Shown here one piece after another: positions 1 to 11,164 of a stretch of DNA of 64,000 bases. A model generated the notes under the pieces. It had not been told where the DNA came from. It saw only the letters and a list, made by a program, of their open reading frames with translations, and ran no database searches. Position 1 is the stretch's first letter. Each line of letters begins with the position of its first letter. A program made the translations under genes and the position numbers. The DNA comes from Lamellibrachia satsuma (lineage: Eukaryota > Annelida > Polychaeta > Sabellida > Siboglinidae): NCBI GenBank assembly GCA_033239005.1, contig BSQZ01000002.1:3439001-3503000 (forward strand), in the 5' to 3' direction.

Positions 1-1018
1 CTAGAGACAGGTCCCACAATGGAAGAGTGCCACAGTGTTTACACTAGCGATGTTACTAGAGACAGGTCCCACAATGGAAGAGTGCCGTAGTGTTTACTCT
101 AGCAAACATTACTAGAGACAGATCCCACAGTGGAAGAGTGCCACAGTGTTTACTCTAGCGATGTTACTAGAGACAGATCCCACAGTGGAAGAGTGCCACA
201 GTGTTTACTCTAGCGATGTTACTAGAGACAGGTCCCACAATGGAAGAGTGCCACAGTGTTTACTCTAGCAAACATTACTAGAGACAGATCCCACAGTGGA
301 AGAGTGCCACAGTGTTTACTCTAACGATGTTACTAGAGACAGGTCCCACAGTGGAAGAGTGCCACAGTGTTTACACTAGCGATGTTACTAGAGACAGATC
401 CCGCAGTGGAAGAGTGCCGCAGTGTTTACTCTAGCAAACATTACTAGAGACAGATCCCGCAGTGGAAGAGTGCCGCAGTGTTTACTCTAGCAAACATTAC
501 TAGAGACAGGTCCCGCAGTGGAAGAGTGCCGCAGTGTTTACTCTAGCAAACATTACTAGAGACAGATCCCGCAGTGGAAGAGTGCCGCAGTGTTTACTCT
601 AGCAAACATTACTAGAGACAGATCCCGCAGTGGAAGAGTGCCGCAGTGTTTACTCTAGCAAACGTTACTAGAGACAGGTCCCGCAGTGGAAGAGTGCCGC
701 AGTGTTTACTCTAGCAAACGTTACTAGAGACAGATCCCGCAGTGGAAGAGTGCCGCAGTGTTTACTCTAGCAAACATTACTAGAGACAGATCCCGCAGTG
801 GAAGAGTGCCGCAGTGTTTACTCTAGCAAACATTACTAGAGACAGGTCCCGCAGTGGAAGAGTGCCGCAGTGTTTACTCTAGCAAACATTACTAGAGACA
901 GATCCTGCAGTGGAAGAGTGCCACAGTGTTTACTCTAGCAAACATTACTAGAGACAGATCCCGCAGTGGAAGAGTGTCACAGTGTTTACTCTAGCAAACA
1001 TTACTAGAGATAGAAAAT
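1..1018. repeat. 55/56-bp minisatellite, about 18 copies
   Basis: Each unit begins CTAGAGACAG and carries a block like GGAAGAGTGCC. Units come in two interleaved forms, one ending GATGTTA (55 bp) and one ending AAACATTA (56 bp). Early units read CCCACA and later ones CCCGCA, so the array has sub-family blocks spread by local copying. It runs off the left edge of the window. No convincing reading frame was seen. Confidence 0.95.
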
Positions 1019-1082
1019 TTCATGGTCCCTGCTCATTTCGATTTTTTCACTTATTTCATTTTAGATCGATTTCACAAAAATT

Positions 1083-1925
1083 AATCTACGTAGTACCCAC
1101 TAAGACGTGGTAGCTCTAACACCCACCATGACATGCTAGCTCTAGGACCCAGTACGATGGGCTAGCTCTAGCACCCACTTCAATGTGCTGGCTCTAGCAC
1201 CCACTACAACGTGCTGGCTCTAGCACCCACTACGACATGCTGGCTCTAGCACCCACTACGACATGCTGGCTCTAGCACCCACTACGACGTGCTGGCTCTA
1301 GCACCCACTACGACGTGCTGGCTCTAGCACCCACTACGACGTGCTGGCTCTAGCACCCACTACGACGTGCTGGCTCTAGCACCCACTACGACGTGCTGGC
1401 TCTAGCACCCACTACGACGTGCTGGCTCTAGCACCCACTACGACGTGCTGGCTCTAGCACCCACTACGACGTGCTGGCTCTAGCACCCACTACGACGTGC
1501 TGGCTCTAGCACCCACTACGACGTGCTGGCTCTAGCACCCACCACGACGTGCTGGCTCTAGCACCCACTACGACGTGCTGGCTCTAGCACCCACTACGAA
1601 ATGCTGGCTCTAGCACCCACCACGACGTGCTGGCTCTAGCACCCACCACGACGTGCTGACTCTAGCACCCACTATGACGTGCTGGCTCTAGCACCCACTA
1701 CGACGTGCTGGCTCTAGCACCCACTACGACGTGCTGGCTCTAGCACCCACTACGACGTGCTGGCTCTAGCACCCACTACGACGTGCTGACTCTAGCACCC
1801 ACTACGACGTGCTGGCTCTAGCACCCACTACGACATGCTAGCTCTAGCACCCACTACGACATGCTAGCTCTAGCACCCACTACGACGTGCTAGCTCTAGC
1901 ACCCACTACGACATGCTAGCTAGCA
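1083..1925. repeat. 26-bp minisatellite, about 31 copies
   Basis: The unit is GCTCTAGCACCCACTACGAC followed by GTGCTG. Central copies are nearly identical and both ends are more divergent. The lead-in at about 1040-1090 resembles the lead-in to a single related unit at 9546-9576, so the array probably expanded from one unit carried by a mobile element. Confidence 0.95.
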
Positions 1926-1929
1926 CAGT

Positions 1930-2300
1930 GGTTTTTAAAACATATGCAGAAAAATTGGCAGTATTCCTGCCTCTATTTACTGTGATACAAGGCTAGTCAA
2001 TGTTGGAAGGTACCCAATCTAATAATCAAAGTCAATTTGTTCAATGATTTTAATAAAAGTATGCACTTTGTAATTAAACGAACTGCGCATATTACTTGGC
2101 TATTCACACAATACAAATTTGAACATCAACAAAACTGATTCGCGATGCCGATGGGCTAAATCAACTGATACGTGATGCCAATGGGCTCAATCAACTGATT
2201 CGCGATGCCCGTGAGCTAAATCAACTGATTCACGATGCCCATGGTCTAAATCAACTGATTCGCGATGCCCGTGGTTTTAATCAACTGAAGAGGGAGTTTT
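1930..2300. repeat. Relic of palindromic element family A with a 30-bp minisatellite (2131-2285)
   Basis: Positions 1930-2130 resemble, with many changes, the end of the repeat at 10090-10440 (Asn-rich AT DNA, then 'acatcaac..aactgatt'). At 2131-2285 five 30-bp units (TCAACTGATTCGCGATGCCC plus GTGGGCTAAA) follow. The same words occur once near 54965-55005 inside another family copy, so the array grew from an internal segment of that element. Confidence 0.6.
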
Positions 2301-2502
2301 AATCGGATTTAATCAGAATCGCTTGGTTAATTGTCACTGTTAAAACATTTAGATGATGTTATGCAATACATAGTTATGCCCATTAGAGAGTGACCAATGT
2401 ATGCGACCACAATTAAATTGTTTTTTAATGTTGTACAATGGATAAAGAGCATTAGCGAAATAACCCGACATTGCAGTCATTGTTGTTGTTTTGTGCCGCC
2501 AG

Positions 2503-2696
2503 GTGGAGCGACTGAGCACGGATCTGGAGCGGGCGGAGAAGGATGTGGCAGCAAGCAAGTCGACCGCCGCCGAGATGATGATGGAGTCGAAGACGGCCTG
2601 GGCAGAGGAACGGCTCTAGCTCTAGACGCGCATCACCGAACTCGACGACGCCCTCTTGAAGGCCACAACGTGTCTGACCAATCTCTGCTGAGAAAC
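2503..2696 (+). pseudogene. Decayed coiled-coil exon
   Basis: A pyrimidine-rich tract ending GCCGCCAG precedes a frame that opens VERLSTDLERAEKDVAAS and continues as a heptad-rich, highly charged coiled coil for 38 codons. It meets TAG at 2617 and again at 2623, and a TGA near 2689. Reading both TAGs as mutated CAG restores an uninterrupted coiled coil (..ERL-Q-L-Q-TRITELDDALLKA). A donor-like AAC/GTGAGT follows at 2697. Exon length gives phase 2, which does not join the next exon (phase 0 needed). I infer a dead or duplicated exon of the coiled-coil gene downstream. An alternative frame is open but compositionally poor. Confidence 0.5.
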
Positions 2697-3112
2697 GTGA
2701 GTTCGCGGTGATAGTTGGAGTGTGGAAGTCTTGGTGGCCACCTTCGTGTGTGGTGTGCAGGTTTCAAGGTCAAGTAATGTCAAAGTTAGGTGGTTTCAAG
2801 GTTGAGCGGTCATGTGGTAACTTCGGGGTCAGGAGATGTGGTTTGAAAGCCTCGTTTTCTAAAATTTAACTTTAATTCAAATTTTTAGCTTTGTTATCTG
2901 CCCAAACAGAATTACAATTGTTATGATGTGTTTATATAAAATTGCATTTGCAGGACGGTAGTTTACCACTAGCCTAAATAGATAAAATAAAACACCCTTT
3001 TCAAATTCCATGACTTTCCAAGCCTGGTCAATTTATTTAGAAAATTTTGCACTGACCAGGTAAATGTTACCTGGACCGATGCGTTGAGACGTCACATGCT
3101 CTCTGATTGCAG

Positions 3113-3207
3113 AAGAAGATTGCGACAGTGCTGAAGAAGCTTAAGTCTTGCAACAAGATGCTGCAGGCAAAACAGGAGCAGCTCGAGACAGAGAACCAGA
3201 TGCTCAA
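3113..3207 (+). CDS. Coiled-coil protein, internal exon
   Basis: The acceptor CTCTGATTGCAG lies just before 3113 and the donor GTAAGG starts at 3208. The 31 codons read KKIATVLKKLKSCNKMLQAK and on to ..ETENQML, with Leu/Ile/Met spaced as heptads, so a parallel coiled coil is likely. The exon ends in phase 2 and joins the exon at 5197, which begins with the one base needed. The other two frames have stops. The intron begins with a 46-bp minisatellite 18 bases after the donor. The protein resembles golgin or centrosomal coiled-coil proteins in style, but the family cannot be named from this composition. Confidence 0.6.
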
Positions 3208-3225
3208 GTAAGGCCCATCATCCCA

Positions 3226-4140
3226 CTTTTAGGGAGCAGTCTCTGCGGTCCTGGATTTACACAACCTCACTTTTAGGGAGCAGTTCATTGGGTGTCCTGG
3301 ATTCACACAACCCCACTTTTAGGGAGCAGTCCATTGGGGGTCCTGGATTCACACAACCCCACTTTTAGGGAGCAGTCCATTGGGTGTCCTGGATTCACAC
3401 AACCCCACTTTTAGGGAGCAGTCCATTGGGGGTCCTGGATTCACACAACCCCACTTTTAGGGAGCAGTCCATTGGGGGTCCTGGATTCACACAACCCCAC
3501 TTTTAGGGAGCAGTCCATTGGGTGTCCTGGATTCACACAACCCCACTTTTAGGGAGCAGTCCATTGGGGGTCCTGGATTCACACAACCCCACTTTTAGGG
3601 AGCAGTCCGTTGGGTGTCCTGGATTCACACAACCTCACTTTTAGGGAGCAGTCCATTGGGTGTCCTGGATTCACACAACCCCACTTTTAGGGAGCAGTCC
3701 ATTGGGTGTCCTGGATTCACACAACCCCACTTTTAGGGAGCAGTCCATTGGGTGTCCTGGATTCACACAACCCCACTTTTAGGGAGCAGTCCATTGGGGG
3801 TCCTGGATTCACACAACCCCACTTTTAGGGAGCAGTCCGTTGGGTGTCCTGGATTCACACAACCCCACTTTTAGGAAGCAGTCCATTGGGGGTCCTGGAG
3901 TCACAAAACCCCACTTCTAGGGAGCAGTCCACTGGGTGTCCTGGATTCACACAACCTCACTTTTAGGGAGAAGTCCGTTGGGTGTCCTGCATTCACACAA
4001 CCACACTTTTAGGAGCAGTCCATTGGGTGTCCTGGATTCAACACAACCCCACTTTTAGGGAGCAGTCCGTTGGGGGTCCTGGAGTCACATAACCCCACTT
4101 TTAGGGAGCAGTCCGTTGGGTGTCTTGGAATCACACAACC
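3226..4140. repeat. 46-bp intronic minisatellite, about 20 copies
   Basis: The unit is CCCCACTTTTAGGGAGCAGT, then CCATTGGGTGTCCTGGATTC and ACACAA. A diagnostic G/T change (GGGTGTCC or GGGGGTCC) alternates irregularly. The array starts 18 bases after the exon donor at 3208, inside the intron of the coiled-coil gene. Each plus-strand unit contains TTTTAG, a weak acceptor-like word. Confidence 0.95.
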
Positions 4141-4282
4141 CTTCTTGTTTTAAATGTGGTTCATCAGACCACATTTGAGCTGTGAATATGTTATACTTTA
4201 TACTGTGTGACATGATGTCACAGTAACAGTGGCCAGACTTTATACATTTAATACCACTTGGTTAATTTTTCAGGACATTTTG

Positions 4283-4905
4283 AAAAGTTGATGTCTCAGA
4301 ATTTGCTTTTATTTTAACCAATGACTAAGTTGCTATACTTAACATATACATGCAAATCGTGTCTGTAACGCCCTATAATGTGAACAAGGGGTAAACATAC
4401 AAAAACACTCCTGTTATTTTGATCTGTTTTCAGATGCTTCTAACTGAGAAGTTTACAAGCTACATATCTGAAATTTGCTGAATATGTAGACATATTGGTG
4501 CAGATTTTCTATCCAAAATTGAAGAATGACAGGACAAAGGTGCACGAAAATAGAAAAGAACATTAAAACAAATTCCGAGAACTAAACAGATTCTTTTCCA
4601 TTTTCATGCACCTGGTATCCCCACTGTTCTTTGTCCTGTCATTCTTGAATTTTGCATAGATAATCTACACCAATATGTCTACATGTTCAGCAAATTTCAG
4701 ATATGTAGCTTGTAAACTTCTCAAGTTAGAAGCACCTGAAAACAGACAGCTCATTTTTGGGCACCTACCCCGTTCTCATTATAGGACATTATAGACACAA
4801 CAATGCAAATCCTTAGTTTTTTTGCTGAAGGGCTCAGGCATAGCTACTTAGTCATTGGTCAAAATTTAAGCAAATTCTGAGACATCAACTTTTTGACCAC
4901 TGATT
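4283..4905. repeat. Long imperfect inverted repeat (foldback element)
   Basis: The left arm (about 4283-4560) and the reverse complement of the right arm (about 4610-4905) share long runs, for example AGTTGATGTCTCAGAATTTG and GAAGTTTACAAGCTACATAT. The loop is about 50 bases. The transcript could fold into a hairpin near 300 bp. No coding frame is present. It looks like a MITE or foldback element within the coiled-coil gene intron. Confidence 0.85.
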
Positions 4906-4929
4906 GATTTGACACGAAATGACCCATAT

Positions 4930-5125
4930 TTTGTGGTGAACTTATGTGGTCAACACTTGTGAGGTCAAGTTATGAGGTCAACTTATGTAGTCAACTGATG
5001 TGGTCAACTTATGAGGTAAACTTATGAGGTCAACATACGATGTCCACTTATGTGGTCAACTTTTGAGGTCAACTTATGTGGTCAACTTATGTGGCCAACT
5101 TATATAGTCAACTTTTGTGGTCAGT
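4930..5125. repeat. Degenerate 13-bp repeat (aacttatgtggtc)
   Basis: About 14 imperfect copies of AACTTATGTGGTC, with variants reading GAGGTC, TAGTC and GATGTC. The array ends about 70 bases before the acceptor of the next coiled-coil exon. Confidence 0.85.
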
Positions 5126-5196
5126 ATTACTTCAAGTCCATCATTTACAACTGTGTGTCACTCCAGCTCTGAACCATTCCATGATCTGTCCACCAG

Positions 5197-5398
5197 GAGG
5201 TCCGTCGTGCCGAACACCGACAAGCTCAAGAAGCAGCTGTGTGACCTGTGGTGCCGCCACCAGGAATTCAGTTCAATCATTCTGTCAGGCTACAAGTGCA
5301 GTAGTATGGTGCCGGGTGCTGAGATAGATTTCACCTCCATCACAGTGCCTTACAAATCTCCATCCATTCCAAACTGCAGCGTCGTAGTTGACAGTCTG
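5197..5398 (+). CDS. Coiled-coil protein, internal exon
   Basis: The acceptor GTCCACCAG precedes position 5197 and the donor GTGAGC follows 5398. Beginning with one base (completing phase 2 from 3207), the frame reads RSVVPNTDKLKKQLCDLWCR and on through ..QEFSSIILSGYK to ..PNCSVVVDSL, 67 codons without a stop. It ends in phase 0 and joins the terminal exon at 5797. The first third continues the coiled coil. The remainder is Ser/Pro-rich and probably unstructured. Agreement of both phases is the main support for the model. Confidence 0.6.
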
Positions 5399-5796
5399 GT
5401 GAGCGCATAGTCCTTGGCATTATCGTCACCATTCAGGCAGATTTTAAATACTCTAGAATAATTTGATGACCCAAACTTGCGTAAATAAGATTACAATTGT
5501 TGTGTCCTGAAAATGTACAACAGTTACAGTGTTGCGTAAATTTACTGAGTACAATTGTAGTGTTGCAAACATTTACACCTGCATAAAAAATCTTCAACTA
5601 CTCATGACATTGTGATGTCAGAAAATCAATATGCCAATATTACCAGTTACATAAGTAGCCATAAATATCATTTTGGATTCCACACTCTCGAGTGGTCATG
5701 TGTGTAGCTGGAATTGACTTGCTGCACGATATGCATGACAGCACGTGCATGTCTGCAACATGTAAACCTGTGCACAAACTTGTCATGTGTTCACAG

Positions 5797-5949
5797 AGCC
5801 TGGAGCAGTTGAAAGAGAGACTTGACCAACTCGACGACAACCAGCGCCATCAGCTGAACGAGCTGCGTGGCTTCCAGGACTGCATGCTTTCTGAGACAAC
5901 CCCCATCGACAACTTGCAGAACAAGGAGAACTCTGTCACACCGCAGTAA
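5797..5949 (+). CDS. Coiled-coil protein, terminal exon
   Basis: The acceptor TGTGTTCACAG ends at 5796. The frame reads SLEQLKERLDQLDDNQRHQL and on through ..NELRGFQDCMLSE to a tail ..NKENSVTPQ and TAA at 5947-5949. The first 30 residues are strongly heptad-like, and the last 20 are polar and disordered. This is the C-terminus of the plus-strand gene whose earlier exons are at 3113 and 5197. The N-terminal part is not in the window or lies in decayed sequence. A 58-bp minisatellite starts 16 bases after the stop, so the 3' UTR is largely tandem repeat. Confidence 0.65.
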   Translation, partial: SLEQLKERLDQLDDNQRHQLNELRGFQDCMLSETTPIDNLQNKENSVTPQ

Positions 5950-5965
5950 CGAAAATAACCTATTG

Positions 5966-7530
5966 TGGTGGGGGCGTCTCCAAACATCCAAGACAACTGT
6001 GCACATGTCGCAGTAACCCTGTTGTTGGGGGGCGTCTCCAAACATCCAAGACAACTGTATACATGTTGCAGTAACCCTGTTGTTGGGGGGGCGTCTCCAA
6101 ACATCCAAGACAGCTGTATACATGTTGCAGTAACCCTGTTGTTCGAGGGCGTCTCCAAACATCCAAGACAACTGTATACATGTCGCAGTAACCCTGTTGT
6201 TGGGGGGCGTCTCCAAACATCCAAGACAACTGTGCACATGTCGCAGTAACCCTGTTGTTGGGGGGGCGTCTCCAAACATCCAAGACAACTGTGCACATGT
6301 CGCAGTAACCCTGTTGTTGGGGGGCGTCTCCAAACATCCAAGACAACTGTGCACATGTCGCAGTAACCCTGTTGTTGGGGGGGCGTCTCCAAACATCCAA
6401 GACAACTGTGCACATGTCGCAGTAACCCTGTTGTTGGGGGGGCGTCTCCAAACATCCAAGACAACTGTGCACATGTCGCAGTAACCCTGTTGTTGGGGGG
6501 GCGTCTCCAAACATCCAAGACAAGGGTGCACAGGTCGCAGTAACCCTGTTGTTGGGGGGGCGTCTCCAAACATCCAAGACAACTGTGCACATGTCGCAGT
6601 AACCCTGTTGTTGGGGGGCGTCTCCAAACATCCAAGACAACTGTGCACATGTCGCAGTAACCCTGTTGTTGGGGGGCGTCTCCAAACACCCAAGACAACT
6701 GTGCACATGTCGCAGTAACCCTGTTGTTGGGGGGCGTCTCCAAACACCCAAGACAACTGTGCACATGTCGCAGTAACCCTGTTGTTGGGGCGTCTCCAAA
6801 CACCCAAGACAACTGTGCACATGTCGCAGTAACCCTGTTGTTGGGGGCGTCTCCAAACACCCAAGACAACTGTGCACATGTCGCAGTAACCCTGTTGTTG
6901 GGGGCGTCTCCAAACACCCAAGACAACTGTGCACATGTCGCAGTAACCCTGTTGTTGGGGGGCGTCTCCAAGCATCCAAGACAAATGTATACATGTCGCA
7001 GTAACCCTGTTGTTGGGGGGCGTCTCCAAACATCCAAGACAAATGTATACATGTCGCAGTAACCCTGTTGTTGGGGGGCGTCTCCAAACATCCAAGACAA
7101 CTGTATACATGTTGCAGTAACCCTGTTGTTGGGGGGGCGTCTCCAAGCATCCAAGACAACTGTGTACATGTCGCAGTAACCCTGTTGTTGGGGGGCATCT
7201 CCAAACATCCAAGACAACTGTATACATGTTGCAGTAACCCTGTTGTTAGAGGGCGTCTCCAAGCATCCAAGACAAATGTGTACATGTTGCAGTAACCCTG
7301 TTGTTGGGGGGCGTCTCCAAACATCCAAGACAACTGTATACATGTTGCAGTAACCTTGTTGTTAGAGGGCATCTCCAAACATCCATGACAGCTGTATACA
7401 TGTTGCAGTAACCCTGTTGTTGGGGGGCATCTCCAAACATCCAAGACAGCTGTATACATGTTGCAGTAACCCTGTTGTTGGGGGCTGTCTCCAAACATCC
7501 AAGACAACTGTGTACATGTCACAGTAAAAA
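5966..7530. repeat. 58-60 bp minisatellite in the 3' UTR, about 27 copies
   Basis: The unit is GTCTCCAAACATCCAAGACA, ACTGTGCACATGTCGCAGTA, then ACCCTGTTGTTGGGGGGC. Copies differ chiefly by GTGCAC or GTATAC and by the length of the G run (4 to 8). The unit is not a multiple of three, so frames rotate. The minus strand has almost no stops, which creates three overlapping artificial frames of about 480-535 codons. These are not genes. Confidence 0.95.
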
Positions 7531-8823
7531 AAGGACAATCTGTTGTGATGGGTGTGTCTCCAAACATTCAAGACAACAGTGTACATGTTGCAGCAGGAGT
7601 GTGTTGTGATGGCTGACAGTAGCAGAAAGAAATATTACCTGGAGGTGCTTGTGTCAGATACAGTGAGCAATAGGGAGGGCAGCTGTAGCAGTCCAGTAAC
7701 AAACGATACAGAAAACGCAGTAACACGAATGTCTCATCGACCGGCCCTAGGAGCAATGTTGGAGGAGGAAGACTGGGACCATCAGGGAAATGTTCACTGC
7801 TCCCTCTTGAAGAACTGAGGCAGTGGGTTCACATGTCTGGCCAACTGAGGAGGCATAGGAAGCACGAGGAGTTGACCTGGAAGTCAGTCGTGAGACGCGG
7901 CTCCACTCAGTTCATGTGACATCCATGCAGATTAAATGTAGTGCCTCAAGCCGCTCGCCACGTCTGATCTCTTGGGACTCAAGGCAGGAACACGTACGTC
8001 TTGGTGACACTCACACAAGAACATGTACATCTTGGTGATAATCACACAGGAACACGTACGTCTTGGTGACACTCACACCCACAGAGGGACAGCAAACAGT
8101 TGACATGTCTGCTCCCTAGCTATGTTTCAACAGTGTTCCGTCCATCACCGTACTTTATCTTTCACTGCTCATTTTCTAAAAACAGTTACGGTGCACACAA
8201 TACTTAGGAATTGTCATTTTTTTAAATGTGGGTTAACATGTTATTATTCCACATGTTATTATTCCATGTGTTATTATTCCACGTTATTATTCCATGTGTT
8301 ATTATTCCATGTGTTATTATTCCACGTGTTGTTATTCCACGTTATTATTCCACGTTATTAGTCCATAGTTTCATTGTTCACAGCGTGTTACTGCGCACAG
8401 ACGGGTGCAATACATTTTAATCGTATTGCCTATACAGGCCTACACTTACCGTATTGTTTTCCTAGAAGTATGGCAAATACGTGTAAAAAGGATTGGAAAT
8501 ACGTTTACAATACTTTCCCACTCTGCATGCTACATATATTGCAGTATTTTATAATGATAAGATAATGTGTTATAGAACTGTTGTTTATTTCATATACTTC
8601 GCAAACCTCAAAATGTGCAGTACTGCGAGTATAATTATTGCGCCCCCCGTGGTTACTGGTGCATGACGTGTGACAGGCCAGGCATTCTCTCCAGTCCTCA
8701 ATGACGTCCTGTTTGTAGGGCTACATATTTCAACGGTTGTGGTGTACTCATATTTTTGTTAGATTTGTTTGTTGTATAATATTTATTTTGAGAAGACGTT
8801 TTTCAGGAGATTGTCTCAATAAA
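7531..8823 (+). other. Probable remainder of the 3' UTR, ending in AATAAA
   Basis: No convincing frame follows the minisatellite. Two small repeats lie here: three 38-bp copies around ACGTACGTCTTGGTGACACT (7985-8088) and about nine 15-bp copies of TGTTATTATTCCACG (8229-8370). AATAAA at 8818-8823 is the first canonical polyadenylation word followed by a plausible downstream region. Assignment to the coiled-coil gene is inference. Confidence 0.3.
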
Positions 8824-9540
8824 GCAGGGACATATTTATCTATGCAAAGTGAAATGTCAGTGATAGCGCCCTTCTCCATATTTTCATCATATTTAATAAT
8901 AATAATAGCAGATGTATTAACTGAGCTGCCGTTTATTGTCATACTTGTGTTTCACTACATTTCTTCCATACAGATTTGTATTTCAATAACTTTTACCTTA
9001 GTGTATAGCCGACCATTCAGTGAATTAGAACACAACAAGCTAAAATGAACTAGCATAGTATTGTTTATTTTGTGCTTTGAATATAGGTTTACTGAAATAT
9101 ATATGTACATATCTATTTTGACTCGGAAGAAAATACTTATTATTGATTGTGAATTGTGTTATTATTGTCAATTGACATCTATGCAGTAGAGTAAACAGTA
9201 CCAATAGAGTAAACAGTACCAATACAAATGTTATGAAATACTTTTGCCCAAATTTGCGGTTGGGCAAGCTCAATGCTCTCTACATTGGAGCCGAATGTCT
9301 AACATTTATATAGATTTACACCAACAAAGTATTTTAAGGAATATAAAAGTATTTGTTAATGTACTAACACAGATACTGCATAATCATTATACTGTATAAT
9401 TTATAGCATTACCAGATTGTATCCTTTATTGAGCAACGCTTTATAGTATAATTTACAGCACATACGTTTGCTTTCTTGAAACGTCCCTCCTCAATTCAAT
9501 TTTTTTGCTAGTCTCGTTTCAGACTCATTTTGCGAAAAAC
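8824..9540. other. AT-rich intergenic DNA
   Basis: I see only short spurious frames, no splice-site pairs that join in frame, and no repeat beyond a doubled 'agagtaaacagtacca' near 9188-9222. Confidence 0.5.
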
Positions 9541-9590
9541 CAAACCTACCTAGTACCCACTGCAACACGCTAGCTCGTTGGTGCAACTTT

Positions 9591-10024
9591 TATGTGTAGT
9601 TTTTGTGAGATCAACAGACAAACTATTAAATTACTTAAAACTGCTTCTTCAACTGATTTAGCCTATCACAAATCCGGTTCATTTGTGTCCAAATATGTAG
9701 TGTTTGAATAGTCTATGTAACATCCGCAGTCGATTTAATATAGAAATGCCTATTTTTTATAAAATCATCGGAAGAATTTACTAATCGTTAGATCTGGTAA
9801 GGATCAAAATAGTGGATATCAAAAATGGTAAACACTGGGCGAATGCTGATCATGGGCGTGACCTCCATCCTCTCACCGATCAACGACAAATTTACGAAAT
9901 TTCACTAAGGAAGAAAATCGTGATTTTTCAGCATTTCGATTTTCACATGTTAATGCTTGAACAAGCATTAACTAATTTAATAGTTTGTCTGATGACTGCA
10001 CAAAAACTACATACAAAAGTTACA
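9591..10024. mobile_element. Non-autonomous DNA element, family A, with about 55-bp terminal inverted repeats
   Basis: The left end (GTGCAACTTTTATGTGTAGT and on to ..AAACTATTAAATTACTTAA) matches the reverse complement of the right end (about 9968-10024) with few differences. Just inside the right end is a near-perfect palindrome built on TTAATGCTTG/CAAGCATTAA. It encodes nothing. A single unit of the 26-bp satellite (9546-9576) flanks it. Related copies lie at 10090-10435 and 54612-55010. Confidence 0.75.
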
Positions 10025-10089
10025 GAAATGAGCTGGCATGTTGCAGGTTTGTTATTTTGCAAAATTAATTTGAAATGAGACTAGCAAAA

Positions 10090-10435
10090 AAACAAATTGA
10101 TTAAGCACTTTTATTAATGTTTGATCAAACATTAAGTGATGTTAACATGGAAATGCTGAAGACTCACCTGGTGAAATTTCGGAACTGTCATGATATTGGC
10201 GAGAGGATGGAAGTTATGCCCATGATTGTCTTTGACCTGCACAGTGTTTACCAATTTGGATATCCACTATTTTGAGCCATACCAGATCTAATGACTTAAG
10301 TAAATTCTTTTGGTGATTTGAACGAAACTAGGCATTTTATTTATTAAACTGACTGTGGATGTTACACAAACAGTTCACACTACATATTTGGACATCAATG
10401 AACCAGATTTGAGAACCAGAAATGAAAGTCATAGT
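10090..10435. mobile_element. Second family A element, partial
   Basis: It begins near an 18-base perfect palindrome AATGTTTGATCAAACATT (10113-10130) and runs through words shared with 54668-55000: 'gaaatgctgaa', 'gtgaaat', 'ggcgagaggatgga', 'ttggatatccactattttgagcc' and 'agatctaa'. Its left terminal repeat is missing, so it is truncated or nested with the element at 9591. Confidence 0.65.
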
Positions 10436-11160
10436 TTTGGGGATGTGCATCTAAGAGTTAACACAAACCATTTGCAACTACCATAAAGAATATCATGCCA
10501 GTTGTTTACTTAGACTTTATTCTAAAAGTAGGAGATTCTGGTCAAACCTCGGTTTTCCTGGTGGCTGACATATTGACCAGGGTGCTGACGCTTGATGACT
10601 AGGTGACCAATAAGTGAACAGACTCTAAATTAGTTCTTGGAAATTCGTGCAGCAGAAACTTCCGCTGTAACATGGCGCCTTTGGCTATCGAAGCAACACA
10701 AACTCTCAATCGGTAAGCTGCTATGTCATAATGAGATAAGTTTTGTAAACAAAGATCAAAATATGTGTTGCATAAGTTAGTTTGGACACAAACACTAGAC
10801 TAGGTGTTTACAGATTTTCATTTTGGTGAGCAAATATTGCCAGATTACAGGCACTCGTGACGTTGGGTTATCTAACAGATAGCCGCCCATGAAATAAAGA
10901 AGCTGTGTGTTCAACAAGGTTTTCCTAGTAAACCACTGGCATGATATTCTTAATTGTAGTTGCATATTCTTATTTGTAAATAATATTGTAACGCATGAGG
11001 ACACTTGTGAATGAAAACATTCTTTTTATTTCCTCAAACAACTTATCACATGTATTAATAATAGAACACTTCTGTTTCTGGAAATGTAGGTGTCCACAAC
11101 CTGTGTTGTACACAACCACATTCCAAATGTAACACATTCATTGGCTTCACTAGAGAAGAA
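10436..11160. other. Unannotated intergenic DNA
   Basis: I find no coding signal. TTTATT at 11025-11030 (AATAAA on the minus strand) could be the distal polyadenylation word of the Kelch gene, which would give it a 3' UTR of about 1.9 kb. This is weak. Confidence 0.25.
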
Positions 11161-11164
11161 CACA

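Noticed and set aside
1..1018. CRISPR array
   Set aside because: Repeats are contiguous with no unique spacers, in an animal-type genome. This is a minisatellite.
5791..7567. Three overlapping minus-strand frames of 478, 497 and 535 codons
   Set aside because: They are translations of the 58-60 bp minisatellite, whose unit is not divisible by three and simply lacks stops. No splice sites or start context.
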